NCBI RefSeq assembly: GCF_002813375.1
Contig: NZ_PHUJ01000003.1
Coordinates: forward strand, 5,208,001 to 5,272,000
Length of the DNA: 64,000 nt
From: Pseudonocardia alni
Lineage (GTDB): Bacteria > Actinomycetota > Actinomycetes > Mycobacteriales > Pseudonocardiaceae
Direction of reading: 5' to 3'
Within the stretch, counting starts at the first letter, position 1; every line of letters starts with the position of its first letter. The position numbers and the translations under genes were made by a program. Of the stretch, positions 48,320 to 57,605 are shown piece after piece. The notes below the pieces were generated by a model. It was not told the origin of the DNA and searched no databases. It saw only the letters and a program-made list of their open reading frames with translations.

Positions 48320-48934
48320 TCAGCGGGTCGCCGGGGCCCGCCGCGGGGCCGTCGGCGACGTGGGCAGTCGCGGTGCGGCGGGGGCGTCGAACCAGGGCTC
48401 GTCCGGAATCGACGGGTCCGGCGTCTCCCGGACCGCCGGGTCCGGGACGCCGTCGGTGGCCTGCGCCGGTCGGGTCGCGCCGAGGTAGTCGTCGCCGCGC
48501 CACCGGTACCAGGAGGTCTGCACCGGCAGCCCGAACGTCGGAGCGCTCACCATCCGGTCCTGCCCGACGAACAGTCCGACGTGGTGGACCTTGTCGACGG
48601 TGCCGTAGAAGACCAGGTCACCCGGGCGCAGCGGGGAGCCGGCGGGGACCCGCGGGCCGCGGCGGTACTGGGCGTGCGCGGTCCGTGGCAGGACGACGCC
48701 GGCCTTGCCGTAGGCGAACGCGGTCAGCCCGGAGCAGTCGAAGCCGCGGTCGCCGTTCTCCGGCCCGTTGCCGCCCCACACGAACGGCAGCCCGATCTGG
48801 CGCAGTGCGGCCTCGACCGCGGTGGCCGCACGCTGCTCGGGCGTCGCCGCCGGCCCGGCCGCGGCAACACCGCCGGTGACGAGCAGCAGGACCACGGCGA
48901 CGAGCGTCGTCGCGAACGGGGACCGAAGCGGCAC
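48320..48934 (-). CDS. Secreted NlpC/P60 (C40) peptidoglycan peptidase
   Basis: A 204-residue exported Cys peptidase. A signal peptide covers 1-26 (TTLVAVVLLLVTGGVAAAG). The NlpC/P60 domain (about 35-160) has Cys67 in RGFDCSGLTAFAYGKAGV and His118 in VHHVGLFVG, with RPGDLVFYG between them. It would cut gamma-D-Glu-meso-Dap links in cell-wall peptides. A Pro/Ala-rich tail of 45 residues follows. The ATG at 48934 has CGGGAGGAACGCC upstream. It has no dedicated wall-binding domain. Confidence 0.9.
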   Translation of the reverse strand: MPLRSPFATTLVAVVLLLVTGGVAAAGPAATPEQRAATAVEAALRQIGLPFVWGGNGPENGDRGFDCSGLTAFAYGKAGVVLPRTAHAQYRRGPRVPAGSPLRPGDLVFYGTVDKVHHVGLFVGQDRMVSAPTFGLPVQTSWYRWRGDDYLGATRPAQATDGVPDPAVRETPDPSIPDEPWFDAPAAPRLPTSPTAPRRAPATR

Positions 48935-49116
48935 GGCGTTCCTCCCGGTCGCCCGCGGTCGGCGGGTGCGACGGGGCCACCGGGCGGTGACCTGCGCCGA
49001 ACCTAGGGACGGGACCGCGGCGACCGGAAGCGGAAGCGATCGAGCGGGTGAACGGGGTGACCCGGTCGGTGCCGCGGTGGGTCCGGGGACCGGCGCGGGT
49101 CACCGACCGGGGCGGG

Positions 49117-49878
49117 TCAGCCCAGGCCCGGGATGCCCGGCATCTGCGGGAGGACCGGCGTCGAGGCGAACAGGTCCAGGTACATGCCGCCGGAGACCAG
49201 CAGCCCCAGGACGCCGAGCACCAGGCCGCCGAGGGCGACCGGCCGGACCCAGGCGCCCGCGGCGGGCCGGGCGGCCGGGCCGAGGACCAGGACGAGCCCG
49301 ACGAGGACCGCGACCAGCGCGACGACGCCGTTGACCACGGCGGCGACGTCCCAGGGCGCGCCGTAGAAGGACTCGATGGTGTCGCCCGGGCTGCCGGTCG
49401 CGGCCTGGATCTGCCCGACGAGCGACTCGCGCTCGCGCAGCATGTCGCCGACGGAGGTGCCGGTCAGCGAGGCGAGACCGAGCCCCGCGGCGACGACGGC
49501 GCCCGCACCGGCGAGGCCGCCGCCGGAGGCGGTGTCGGCCGGGGGCCCGGCGGGGGTGGCGGCCGCGGTGCGCACGGGGGCGGCGCGGCCGGTGGTGGCG
49601 GAGTCGTCGGTGGCCGCGCCCGCGGTCGCGGCGGAGCCGGTCGCGGTGCCGTCGGTCGCGGTGCCGTCGGTGGCGGTGCCGTCGGTGACGGTGGAGCCCG
49701 CCGTGGTGGAGCCGGTGGCCGTCGTGCCGGTGGCCGCGCCGTCGGCGGCGTCGGTGGCGGTCGTGGCGGGGCCGTCGGCGGTCGCCCGGTCCGTCGCGAC
49801 GGAGCCGGCCGCATCGTCGGTCTCCGGGGTACCGGTCGCCGTGCTGCCGTCCGTGGGCCTGCTCGTGTCGGAAGCCAT
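49117..49878 (-). CDS. Membrane protein with Ala/Thr-rich repetitive N-terminus
   Basis: 253 residues from the ATG at 49878 (an ATG at 49902 also exists). Residues 1-110 are almost only Ala, Thr, Asp, Gly and Ser, with TDGTA repeats from a 15-base tandem DNA repeat, and are probably disordered. A first hydrophobic segment (GGLAGAGAVVAAGLGLASL) lies near 118-137. Two strong helices near 175-200 and 210-232 flank AARPAAGAWVRPVAL. The C-terminus is Pro-rich (PQMPGIPGLG). No family is recognised; its topology suggests a surface-exposed or cytosolic low-complexity arm on a small membrane anchor. Confidence 0.6.
   Translation of the reverse strand: MASDTSRPTDGSTATGTPETDDAAGSVATDRATADGPATTATDAADGAATGTTATGSTTAGSTVTDGTATDGTATDGTATGSAATAGAATDDSATTGRAAPVRTAAATPAGPPADTASGGGLAGAGAVVAAGLGLASLTGTSVGDMLRERESLVGQIQAATGSPGDTIESFYGAPWDVAAVVNGVVALVAVLVGLVLVLGPAARPAAGAWVRPVALGGLVLGVLGLLVSGGMYLDLFASTPVLPQMPGIPGLG
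49636..49695 (-). repeat. 15-base tandem repeat, four imperfect copies
   Basis: Units of the type GTCGGTCGCGGTGCC encode TDGTA pentapeptides in the membrane protein reading on the minus strand. In-frame copy-number change is possible. Confidence 0.75.
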
Positions 49879-49989
49879 GGGCCGCACCGTACGCGAGGTC
49901 AAGATCGCCGTGACGGCCCCCCACCTGGGCGGATACGCCGTCGTGTCCGTTCCGCCGGGCCCGTCACGGATGGGGGCGGTGACCGGTCG

Positions 49990-50358
49990 CTACCCGACGG
50001 TCGCGCCGGCTGCGGTCCGGCCGGCGGGCTCGCCGGTGCCGGCGAGCACGGTGACACCGTCCGCGGGGGACCCGGCCCCGACCCGTCGCACGGGGCCGTC
50101 GCGCAGCCCGGACAGCACGACCTCGATCCGGGCCAGCACCGCCGTGCGGGTGCGTCCGTCGACGCCGACGACGTCGACGACCACCGTGCCGAGCGCCGCC
50201 GAACCCGACGCCGCCCACTGCCCGGACCAGCCGAGCACGATGCCCGGCCCCGCGGGCGGGGACGCGGACCCGACGGAGCGGTGGTCGAACCCGAGGGTCC
50301 GCAGGACCGGGTCGGCGGTGAGGGCGTCGCGGATCCGCTGGTCGGGCGTCGTGGTCAT
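49990..50358 (-). CDS. Hypothetical protein
   Basis: A 122-residue cytosolic-looking protein from the ATG at 50358, supported by GGGAGGCCCGC. It begins TTTPDQRIRDALTADPVLRTLGFDH, an amphipathic helix, then a Gly/Val-rich beta region (GIVLGWSGQWAA, GTVVVDVVGVDG) and RIEVVLSGL. I do not recognise the family. It lies 84 bases downstream of the histidine kinase start region in the opposite sense of nothing else; both neighbours are on the same strand, so it may be read after its own promoter. Confidence 0.5.
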   Translation of the reverse strand: MTTTPDQRIRDALTADPVLRTLGFDHRSVGSASPPAGPGIVLGWSGQWAASGSAALGTVVVDVVGVDGRTRTAVLARIEVVLSGLRDGPVRRVGAGSPADGVTVLAGTGEPAGRTAAGATVG

Positions 50359-50442
50359 GCGGGCCTCCCGGTGCCGACCGTCGTCGATCATGTCCGGTAC
50401 CGACGGTAGGGAGCCCGTGTGCCACGGGGAATGAGGTGGAGG

Positions 50443-51738
50443 TTAGAAGGAGGTAAGCGATCGGCCGTCCCGGGCCGGTTCCAGCGGCAGCAGCAGGGTG
50501 ACCACCGACGGCGACCGGCGGGCGGTGAGCCGTCCGCCCTCGGCCTCGGCGAGCCGCCGGGCGAGGGCGACCCCGAGGCCGCGCCGGCCGTCGCTGCCCG
50601 ACAGGTCCTCCTCGGCCACCCCGGGCCCCTCGTCGGCGACGTCGACGGCCACGGCGTCCGGCCCGGCCTCCCGCGCGGTCAGCGCGACCGCGCCGGCCCC
50701 GTGCTGGACGGCGTTGTCGAGCAGGGCGGCGACGATCTGGCGGACCGCCGCGGCGGAGGCGGGCGGATCGGGCAGGGCGCCGTCGCGGGACACCGAGAAC
50801 GACCGCCCGGCGCGGGACAGCCGGTCGCCCCACTCGGCCTGCGCCTCGTCGAAGAGCCGGGCGAGGTCGACCGGAACGGCGTCACGGCTGCGTTCGCGGG
50901 CGAGCAGCAGCAGCTCGTCGATGGTGCGCTCCAGCCGGTCGACCGAGGCCAGCCCGTCCTCCACGGTCGCGGGCCGCAGCAGCGCCGGGTCGTCGAGCGC
51001 GGACTCCAGCCGCAGCCGCAGCCCGGCCAGCGGCGTCCGCAGCTGGTGCGAGGCCTCCGCGGAGAACGCCCGCTCGCGGGCCAGCAGGTCGTCGAGGCGG
51101 CCTGCGGTGTGGCCGAGCGCGGACCCGACACGGTCGAGCTCCCCGATGCCGGTGGGCGCGGGACGGACCCCGAAGTCGCCCTCGCCGAGCCGGGCCGCGT
51201 CGCGGGCCATCGACTCCAGCGGCGCCGACAGGTGCGCGGCCAGGCGCATCGCGAGCGCCCACACCGCGACCAGCACCAGCCCGGCCAGCGCGACCATGCC
51301 GAGGTAGAGCGGCACGAGCGAGGACCACACCGCCGAGGCCGGGCGGGCCGCGCGCACCACCCCGACGACGTCGTCGCCGTCGGTCACCGGGGACACCGCG
51401 ACGAGCTGCCCCGGCGGGGACGACGACAGACCCCGGTCCAGGACCCGGTCGACGCCCTCGTCGCCCTCCGGCGGGCCGTCGCCGGTGGTGCGGTCGCCGT
51501 CGGAGTCGTAGAGCGCGACGGCGGTGTCGTCGTCGCGGCCGTCGGGCAGCCGGGCCGGGACCCGGTCGTGGACGACGTCGTCGTAGACCGAGCGGGCGGC
51601 GAAGTCCGCGATGCGCTGCAGCGACTCGCGCTGCTGGGCGACGGTGTAGCGCTCCAGCCCGACGGCCAGCGGGACCCCGAACAGCACCAGCGTCACCCCG
51701 ACCGCGACGAGGGTGAGGCGCACGATGCGGCGTCTCAC
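50443..51738 (-). CDS. Sensor histidine kinase
   Basis: A 431-residue membrane kinase. TM1 is at about 7-28, an extracytoplasmic loop with an acidic stretch (YDSDGDRTTGDGPPEGDEG) follows, TM2 is at about 143-165, HAMP at about 165-220, HisKA has His231 in SAEASHQLRTPL, and HATPase_c has DNAVQHG, DEGPGV and RRGLGVALARRLAEAEGG. The GTG at 51738 overlaps the response-regulator stop (GTGA), so the two are translationally coupled. The acidic loop hints at a cation or peptide signal, but this is speculative. Confidence 0.9.
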   Translation of the reverse strand: MRRRIVRLTLVAVGVTLVLFGVPLAVGLERYTVAQQRESLQRIADFAARSVYDDVVHDRVPARLPDGRDDDTAVALYDSDGDRTTGDGPPEGDEGVDRVLDRGLSSSPPGQLVAVSPVTDGDDVVGVVRAARPASAVWSSLVPLYLGMVALAGLVLVAVWALAMRLAAHLSAPLESMARDAARLGEGDFGVRPAPTGIGELDRVGSALGHTAGRLDDLLARERAFSAEASHQLRTPLAGLRLRLESALDDPALLRPATVEDGLASVDRLERTIDELLLLARERSRDAVPVDLARLFDEAQAEWGDRLSRAGRSFSVSRDGALPDPPASAAAVRQIVAALLDNAVQHGAGAVALTAREAGPDAVAVDVADEGPGVAEEDLSGSDGRRGLGVALARRLAEAEGGRLTARRSPSVVTLLLPLEPARDGRSLTSF

Positions 51739-52445
51739 CGGAGGCCCCCGGGCAGCTCCAGGCGGTACCCGTGCCCGCGCAGGGTGGTGATCAGCGGGAC
51801 CCGGGGGCCGTCGTGCGCGGCGAGGTGGCGGCGCACCGCGGCCACGTGCACGTCGAGGGTCTTGGTGGAGCCGAACCAGTGCGCGTCCCACACGTCGGTC
51901 ATCAGCACCTCGCGGCTCAGCGCGGTGCCCGGGTCGGTCGCGAGCCGGGCGAGCAGGTCGAACTCGCGGGTGCGCAGGACCAGCTCCCGCCCGGCGACGG
52001 TGGCGCGGCGCGCCCCGGTGTCGACGCGCAGGTCCCCGACCTCCAGCACGTCCCCGGTGCGGTCGCCGCCGGCGCGCCGCAGGTGCGCCCGGATCCGGGC
52101 GAGCAGCTCGGCCAGGCGTACCGGCTTGGTCAGGTAGTCGTCGGCGCCGGCCTCCAGTCCGAGCACCACGTCCATCTCCGCGGTCCGGGCGGTCAGCACG
52201 ACCAGCACCGCGTCGGGGCGCAGCGTGCGCAGCCGACGGCACACCTCGACGCCGTCGAGGTCGGGCAGCCCGAGGTCGAGCAGGACCAGGTCGAACGGGG
52301 TGTGCCCGGCCGCCGCGAGCGCCGGGCCGCCCGCCTGCTCCCACCGGACGTCGTAGCCGTGCCCGGTCAGGCTGCCGCGCAGGACGTCACCGATCGTGCG
52401 GTCGTCCTCGACGAGCAGGATGCGGGCGTTCACCGGCCCGATCAT
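51735..52445 (-). CDS. OmpR/PhoB-type response regulator
   Basis: A 236-residue regulator. The receiver domain (5-120) has LVEDD, phospho-acceptor Asp57 in LLDLGLPD and Lys in YLTKPVRL. The winged-helix DNA-binding domain (about 135-230) has LRTREFDLLARLATDPGTALSREVLMTDVWD and TTLRGHGYRLE. It pairs with the kinase it overlaps. The ATG at 52445 follows GGAGGGACG. It starts 35 bases after an APC permease gene on the same strand, so the permease could be part of the same unit or regulon. Confidence 0.92.
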   Translation of the reverse strand: MIGPVNARILLVEDDRTIGDVLRGSLTGHGYDVRWEQAGGPALAAAGHTPFDLVLLDLGLPDLDGVEVCRRLRTLRPDAVLVVLTARTAEMDVVLGLEAGADDYLTKPVRLAELLARIRAHLRRAGGDRTGDVLEVGDLRVDTGARRATVAGRELVLRTREFDLLARLATDPGTALSREVLMTDVWDAHWFGSTKTLDVHVAAVRRHLAAHDGPRVPLITTLRGHGYRLELPGGLR

Positions 52446-52480
52446 CGTCCCTCCGGCCGGGCCGGCGCACCCCGTGCGGC

Positions 52481-54010
52481 CTAGGAACCGCCGTAGGGCG
52501 GCTCCCCCGTCTCCGGGACGAGCACCGGGGTGTCCTCGTCGAGGGTCTCGCCGCGGAAGAACGGCCGCAGCCGCACCGCGCAGGCCAGCATCAGCGGCAC
52601 ACCGAGCGCGATCATGCCGACGCCGATCACGAACACCCCGCCGACCGGACCGAAGGAGGTCTCGCCGTAGGCGGGGTCGAGCATGTCGACCGAGCTCTGC
52701 ACGAACGCCCACACCATGACCACGCCGCCGAGCAGCGGCAGCAGGCCGCGCAGCAGCAGGTCGCGCGGCGAGCGGAGCAGGGTGCGCCGGAAGTACCAGA
52801 CGCAGGCGAAGGCGGTGATGCCGTAGTAGAACGCCACGGCCAGGCCGAGCGAGGCGACGGTGTCGAGCAGCGCGTCGGAGCTGACCAGTCCCAGCACCAG
52901 GTAGAACACCACCGCGGACAGCCCCATGACGACGGTGGCGAACCCGGGCGTCGCGTAGCGGGGGTGGACGCTGCCGAAGCGGCGCGGGACCGCCCCGTAG
53001 ACGGCCATCGCCAGCGCGCCGCGCGCGGTGGGCAGGATTGTGGTCTGGGTCGACGACGCCGCCGACACCGCGACGGTCAGCAGCAGCACCGCGGTGAGCA
53101 CCGTGCCGCCCATCGGGGCGCCGAGCAGGGTGAGCACGTCCTCGGAGTGCTCGGGGTTCGCCAGGCCGATCCCGGTCGCGCCGAACCCGGCGTAGGACTG
53201 CAACGCGACGGCGACGACGACGTAGATCGCCAGCAGGATCACCGTGGCCAGCAGCGCCGCCCGGCCGGGGGTGCTCGTCGAGCCGCGGGTCTCCTCGCCG
53301 ACGGCCAGACAGGCGTCCCAGCCCCAGTACACGAAGATGCACAGGATCAGCGCCTGCGCGGCGGCGGAGCCGGTGATCCCGGTCGGGTCGAACCAGCTCC
53401 AGCTCGGCAGCACGGCCTGCGGGCCGGCGTCGCCGGAGTACACGAGCCACAGCGCCCCGGCGGCCAGGACGGCGAGCACCACGATCTGGAAGACGATCAG
53501 CGCGTTCTGGAACCGCTCGGACAGCACGATCCCGCGATGGCTGACCCAGGTCATGACCAGGATGAACAGCACCCCGACGCCGACCTTGACCAGCGTGTTC
53601 TCGGCGGCGGCGACGAACCCGAGCGCGCGCAGGGTGTACACGGCGGCGATCTCGGCCACGTTGGCCAGCACGATGATCGCCGACACCGCGACGCCCCAGC
53701 CGCCCATCCACCCGACCCACGGCCCGAAGGCCTTGGTGCCCCAGGTGAACGTCGTCCCGCAGTCGGGCACCGCGCGGTTCAGCTCGCGGTAGGCGACGGC
53801 GACGAACAGCATCGGCACGAACGCGACGAGGAACATCGCGGGCGCCTTCTCGCCGACGGCGAGGACGACGTAGCCGAGCGTCGCGGCCAGGCTGTAGGCC
53901 GGCGCGGTGGCGCCGAGCCCGATGACGGTGTTGCCCCACAGACCCAGCGCTCCGGTGCGGAGACCCTTCGGGCCGGCCTCCACGAGGGGAGGCGGTGCGG
54001 CGGCGGTCAA
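52481..54010 (-). CDS. APC-family amino acid/amine permease
   Basis: About 510 residues with 12-13 helices. LRTGALGLWGNTVIGLGATAPAYSLAATLGYVV opens the family fold, and VAYRELNRAVPDCGTTFTWGTKAFGPWVGWMGGW is the classic APC helix 2-3 loop. EETRGSTSTPGRAAL is the conserved cytosolic loop. The start is uncertain: TTG at 54010 gives the usual short N-terminus, while the nearest ATG is at 54091 and would add Arg/His-rich residues. Amino acids, amines or related cations are likely substrates. It is followed by the two-component pair 35 bases away. Confidence 0.82.
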   Translation of the reverse strand: MTAAAPPPLVEAGPKGLRTGALGLWGNTVIGLGATAPAYSLAATLGYVVLAVGEKAPAMFLVAFVPMLFVAVAYRELNRAVPDCGTTFTWGTKAFGPWVGWMGGWGVAVSAIIVLANVAEIAAVYTLRALGFVAAAENTLVKVGVGVLFILVMTWVSHRGIVLSERFQNALIVFQIVVLAVLAAGALWLVYSGDAGPQAVLPSWSWFDPTGITGSAAAQALILCIFVYWGWDACLAVGEETRGSTSTPGRAALLATVILLAIYVVVAVALQSYAGFGATGIGLANPEHSEDVLTLLGAPMGGTVLTAVLLLTVAVSAASSTQTTILPTARGALAMAVYGAVPRRFGSVHPRYATPGFATVVMGLSAVVFYLVLGLVSSDALLDTVASLGLAVAFYYGITAFACVWYFRRTLLRSPRDLLLRGLLPLLGGVVMVWAFVQSSVDMLDPAYGETSFGPVGGVFVIGVGMIALGVPLMLACAVRLRPFFRGETLDEDTPVLVPETGEPPYGGS

Positions 54011-54164
54011 CCGCCGTTCTCGGAGGTGAGGATGGTCAGCACGGTGGTCGTTCCCCGTCTCGTCGGCTCCCGCCCGGGCCGGCGGCGGCACACAGGATGC
54101 GGCACGGGCGCGCCCGAACGGAAACAGCGGTGGCCCGTCTCACGCCGCGACCCCGCCGCGGGGG

Positions 54165-54569
54165 TCAGCACTGCCGGTGCGGCGTGCCCCGCACGCTGAA
54201 CCAGTAGGCGCCCGCCTCGGCGCCGGAGATCCCGGTGCGGACCTCGGCGGTGGCCGGACGGCCGAAACGGCGCCGGATCGCCTTGCGGGCCGTCTTCTCG
54301 ATGCGGGCGGCGAGCCGCTCCGGCTCGGAGCACCCGGACATGGTCAGCACGGCGACGAAGGCGTACCGGGCGGGTCCGCGCCGCGGCCAGGGGCCGGTGC
54401 CGTCGGCCAGGGACAGCTCGACGGTCATCGGACGCTTGCGGTGCGTGTACAGGGCACGGGTCAGCTCTGCCTCCACGACGTCCGCCTCGACGCCCGCGGG
54501 TGCCTCGACCCGGACGACCGCCATCACGGCGTTCGCCGCGGCCCCACCTGTCACCACGGTCACGGTCAT
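54165..54569 (-). CDS. Hypothetical protein
   Basis: 134 residues from the ATG at 54569, chosen because GGAAGGAGTC precedes it; the frame is open 17 codons further. The N-terminus MTVTVVTGGAAANAVMAVVRVEAP is a mixed beta/Ala-rich segment, followed by EAELTRALYTHRKRPMTVELSLADG and a basic helix EKTARKAIRRRFGRP. There is one Cys in TMSGCSEPERL and one as the last residue. No known motif. It is flanked by non-coding gaps and likely monocistronic. Confidence 0.5.
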   Translation of the reverse strand: MTVTVVTGGAAANAVMAVVRVEAPAGVEADVVEAELTRALYTHRKRPMTVELSLADGTGPWPRRGPARYAFVAVLTMSGCSEPERLAARIEKTARKAIRRRFGRPATAEVRTGISGAEAGAYWFSVRGTPHRQC

Positions 54570-54690
54570 GGACTCCTTCCGGGTGCGCGTCACCCCCGAC
54601 GGAACGCGCATCACGGACATTCATCCCCGGTCCCGGGGGGTCTAAACAAGGACTTGACCGAAAAAGACGCCTCAGGATCACGAGAATCGC

Positions 54691-57552
54691 TCATCGAGTC
54701 ACCCGTTCGAGCACCTCCAGGACGTGCTCGTAGTCACGCCCGGTAGCACGGCTCATGCCGAGCTCGCAGGTCCTGTTGCAGGAGGCGTGGGCGTCGGCGT
54801 CGACCCCGGCGAGCTCCCAGGCCTGCGGTGCGGTGGCCGCCGCGGTCAGCTCCGGGTGCAGCATCCCGCGGTCCCCGGCGAACCCGCAGCAGCTCCACGA
54901 GTCGGGGACGACGACGTCGTCGGCGACGGCCCCGGCCAGGCGCCGCAGCGGGTCCAGCAGGCCGAGCTGGGTGGCCGAACAGGTCGGGTGCAGCACGAGC
55001 CGGGCCAGCCGGGCGGGCACGGTGAGCGCGGGCAGGATCCGGTCGGCGGTGAATTCGACGGCGTCGAGGACCCGCAGGCCGCGGTAGCGCTCGGGCCCGG
55101 CCGCGACCATCACCCGCAGCCCCTCGGTGCACGACGACGCGTCGGACACCACCGGGAGCGCCCCGGCGCGGGTCGTCGTCCACAGCGCGGGGAGGACCCG
55201 CTCGGCCATCGCCGCGGCGCCCTCGGTGAGCCCCTTGGACTTCCACGGCGTGCCGCAGCACAGCGACCCCAGGCCGGCGGGTGCGCTCGCCCGCAGGCCC
55301 GCCCGCGCGCAGAGCCGGGCGAACGCCTCGCCCGCGCCGGTGCCCGCCGAGCCGAACATGGCGCCGGTACAGGAGGAGAACAGGACGAGGTCGGCGTCGG
55401 TGGACACGAGCCCGCCGGGGACCCGGTTCCCGCCGCCACGGGGCAGGTCGGGGCTCCACTGCGGGACCTGCTCGCGGTCGGCGACCCGGCGCAGCGCGGC
55501 CGAGACGGGTGCGGCGCCGGGTACGGCCCGCGCGACGGTGAGGGCCAGCCCGGCGGCCCGGGTGGTGGCGCCCCAGTGCTTCGCCGCGAGGGTCCAGCCC
55601 GCGCCCGCGGCGCCGTGGTCGCGTTCGCCGCGCAGCCGTCGCACCAGGTCGCCGGTGTTGATCAAGACCGGGCAGGCGGTGCCGCACATGCCGTCGACGG
55701 CGCAGGTGTCGACGCCGTCGTAGGCGTAGTCGGCCTCCAGCTCGGCGAGCAGGGCCTCGTCGCCCGCGGCCCGGGCGGCGGCCATCTCGCGGCGCAGCAC
55801 GATCCGCTGCCGCGGGGTGGTGGTCAGGTCACGGCTGGGGCAGACCGGCTCGCAGAACCCGCACTCCACGCAGCGGTCCACCTCGGACTCGACTGCCGGG
55901 GCGGACTTGAGTCCGGCCAGGTGCGCGGTCGGGTCGTCGTCGAGGACGACGCCGGGGGAGAGGATCCCCTGCGGGTCGCAGAGCCGCTTGATCTCCCGCA
56001 TGACCTCGTAGAGCTCGTCGCCGTACTGGCGGCGGACGAAGGGCGACATCATCCGGCCGGTGCCGTGCTCGGCCTTGAGCGTCCCGCCGTGGGCCAGCAC
56101 GAGGTCGACCATGTCGTCGGTGAACCGGCCGAAGCGGTCCCGGCCGCCCGCCGTGCCCGAGTCGTCGAGGTCCTCGGTGAGCATGAAGTGGACGTTGCCG
56201 TCCTTGGCGTGCCCGAAGATCACGGCGTGGTCGTAGTCGTGCTTCGCGAACAGCGCGATCAGGCCCTCGCAGGTCGCGAGCAGGTCCGGGACGGGTACGG
56301 CGACGTCCTCCAGCAGCGCCGCGGTGCCCGGCGGGCGGGCGCCGGCGACCTTGGCGTAGAGCGCCTTGCGCAGCGTCCACAGCCCGGCCTTCGCGACCGG
56401 GTCCGCGGACAGCTCCCGCGGGCCCCGCAGCGGCAGCCCGGAGATCAGCCCGGAGGCGTCCCCGGCGAGCTGGGTGACCTCCTCGACGGTGTGCCCGCGG
56501 TACTCCACGAGGAACGCGGCGTGCTCGTCGACGGTCAGCGAACCGAGGAGGGGGACGGCGTCGACCGCAGCCCCATCGCCCTGTCCGACCCGCAGCGACG
56601 TCGCGTCCAGCAGCTCGATCGTCGCCGCGCCCGAGTCCACCAGGCCGGGCAGCGCGCGGTTGGCGGCGGCGAGGTCGTCGAACACCAGCAGCCCGGTGCG
56701 GGTGTGGGCGAGCACCGGGACGGTGCGCATGGTGATCGAGGCGAGAAACGCCAGCGTCCCCTCCGAGCCGACGAGCAGCCGGGCCAGGATCTGCACCGGG
56801 TCGTGGTGGTCGAGGAAGGAGTTCAGGCCGTAGCCCATGGTGTTCTTCAGCGAGAACTGGCGCTCGATCTCGGTGCGCAGCGCCGCGTCGCCGCGGAGCC
56901 GGTCGCGCAGCCGCGCCAGACCCGCCCACAGCCGGGGCTCGCGGGCGCGCAGCTCGTCGTCGGCGCCGGGGGCACCGGTGTCCAGCGTGGTGCCCGAGGG
57001 CAGGACGAACTCGACGGAGTCCAGCAGCGCGTAGCTGTTCGCGGCGGTGCCGCAGGCCATGCCCGAGGAGTTGTTCGCGACGACCCCGCCGAGGGTGCAG
57101 GCGACCTCGCTGGCCGGGTCCGGGCCGAGCATCCGGCCGTACCGGGCCAGGCGGGTGTTGACCGAGCGCACCGTCGCGCCCGGCCCGACCCGCACCCGGG
57201 CGCCGTCGCCCTCGATCTCGATGCCGCGGAAGTGGCGGCGGACGTCGACGAGGATGCCGTCGGTGACGGCCTGGCCGGACAGGCTCGTCCCGCCGGAGCG
57301 GAAGGTCACCGGCACCCCGCCCGCGGCGCGGAACAGCGCGGCGACCTCGGCGGCGCTCGATGCCGTCACCACCGCGGCCGGGGTGCGGGCGAAGTGCGAC
57401 GCGTCGTGCGCCATCCGGAGCCGGTCGATCGCCCGGGTGGCGACGGCGGCGGGCCGGACCGCGGTGGCGAGCCGGTCGTGCAGGGCGTGCAGGGCCGGGC
57501 GGCCTGCCGGGTCGGTGGGCGGTGTCTCCGCGGGCGATCCGGTGAGGGTCAC
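54691..57552 (-). CDS. FAD-linked oxidase with Fe-S and CCG domains (D-lactate/2-hydroxyacid dehydrogenase type)
   Basis: A 953-residue fusion. The FAD_binding_4 domain (about 55-225) holds VTFRSGGTSLSGQAV and LGGVVANNSSGMACG. The FAD-oxidase C-terminal domain (about 255-530) holds FGHAKDGNVHFMLTED and LKAEHGTGRMM. Two 4Fe-4S motifs are CVECGFCEPVCPS and CAVDGMCGTACP. GlpC/GlcF-like CCG segments near the end include HPTCSATQLGLL and CCGFAGDRGM. This is the GlcD-GlcF-type arrangement on one chain, oxidising D-lactate or another D-2-hydroxyacid and passing electrons to quinone. The GTG at 57552 follows CCAGGAGCACCACC. It is third in a likely SDR-crotonase-oxidase operon. Confidence 0.9.
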   Translation of the reverse strand: MTLTGSPAETPPTDPAGRPALHALHDRLATAVRPAAVATRAIDRLRMAHDASHFARTPAAVVTASSAAEVAALFRAAGGVPVTFRSGGTSLSGQAVTDGILVDVRRHFRGIEIEGDGARVRVGPGATVRSVNTRLARYGRMLGPDPASEVACTLGGVVANNSSGMACGTAANSYALLDSVEFVLPSGTTLDTGAPGADDELRAREPRLWAGLARLRDRLRGDAALRTEIERQFSLKNTMGYGLNSFLDHHDPVQILARLLVGSEGTLAFLASITMRTVPVLAHTRTGLLVFDDLAAANRALPGLVDSGAATIELLDATSLRVGQGDGAAVDAVPLLGSLTVDEHAAFLVEYRGHTVEEVTQLAGDASGLISGLPLRGPRELSADPVAKAGLWTLRKALYAKVAGARPPGTAALLEDVAVPVPDLLATCEGLIALFAKHDYDHAVIFGHAKDGNVHFMLTEDLDDSGTAGGRDRFGRFTDDMVDLVLAHGGTLKAEHGTGRMMSPFVRRQYGDELYEVMREIKRLCDPQGILSPGVVLDDDPTAHLAGLKSAPAVESEVDRCVECGFCEPVCPSRDLTTTPRQRIVLRREMAAARAAGDEALLAELEADYAYDGVDTCAVDGMCGTACPVLINTGDLVRRLRGERDHGAAGAGWTLAAKHWGATTRAAGLALTVARAVPGAAPVSAALRRVADREQVPQWSPDLPRGGGNRVPGGLVSTDADLVLFSSCTGAMFGSAGTGAGEAFARLCARAGLRASAPAGLGSLCCGTPWKSKGLTEGAAAMAERVLPALWTTTRAGALPVVSDASSCTEGLRVMVAAGPERYRGLRVLDAVEFTADRILPALTVPARLARLVLHPTCSATQLGLLDPLRRLAGAVADDVVVPDSWSCCGFAGDRGMLHPELTAAATAPQAWELAGVDADAHASCNRTCELGMSRATGRDYEHVLEVLERVTR

Positions 57553-57605
57553 GGTGGTGCTCCTGGCGTGTGGTGGGACGCGCGTGCACCCACCCTGCCC
57601 CAGGG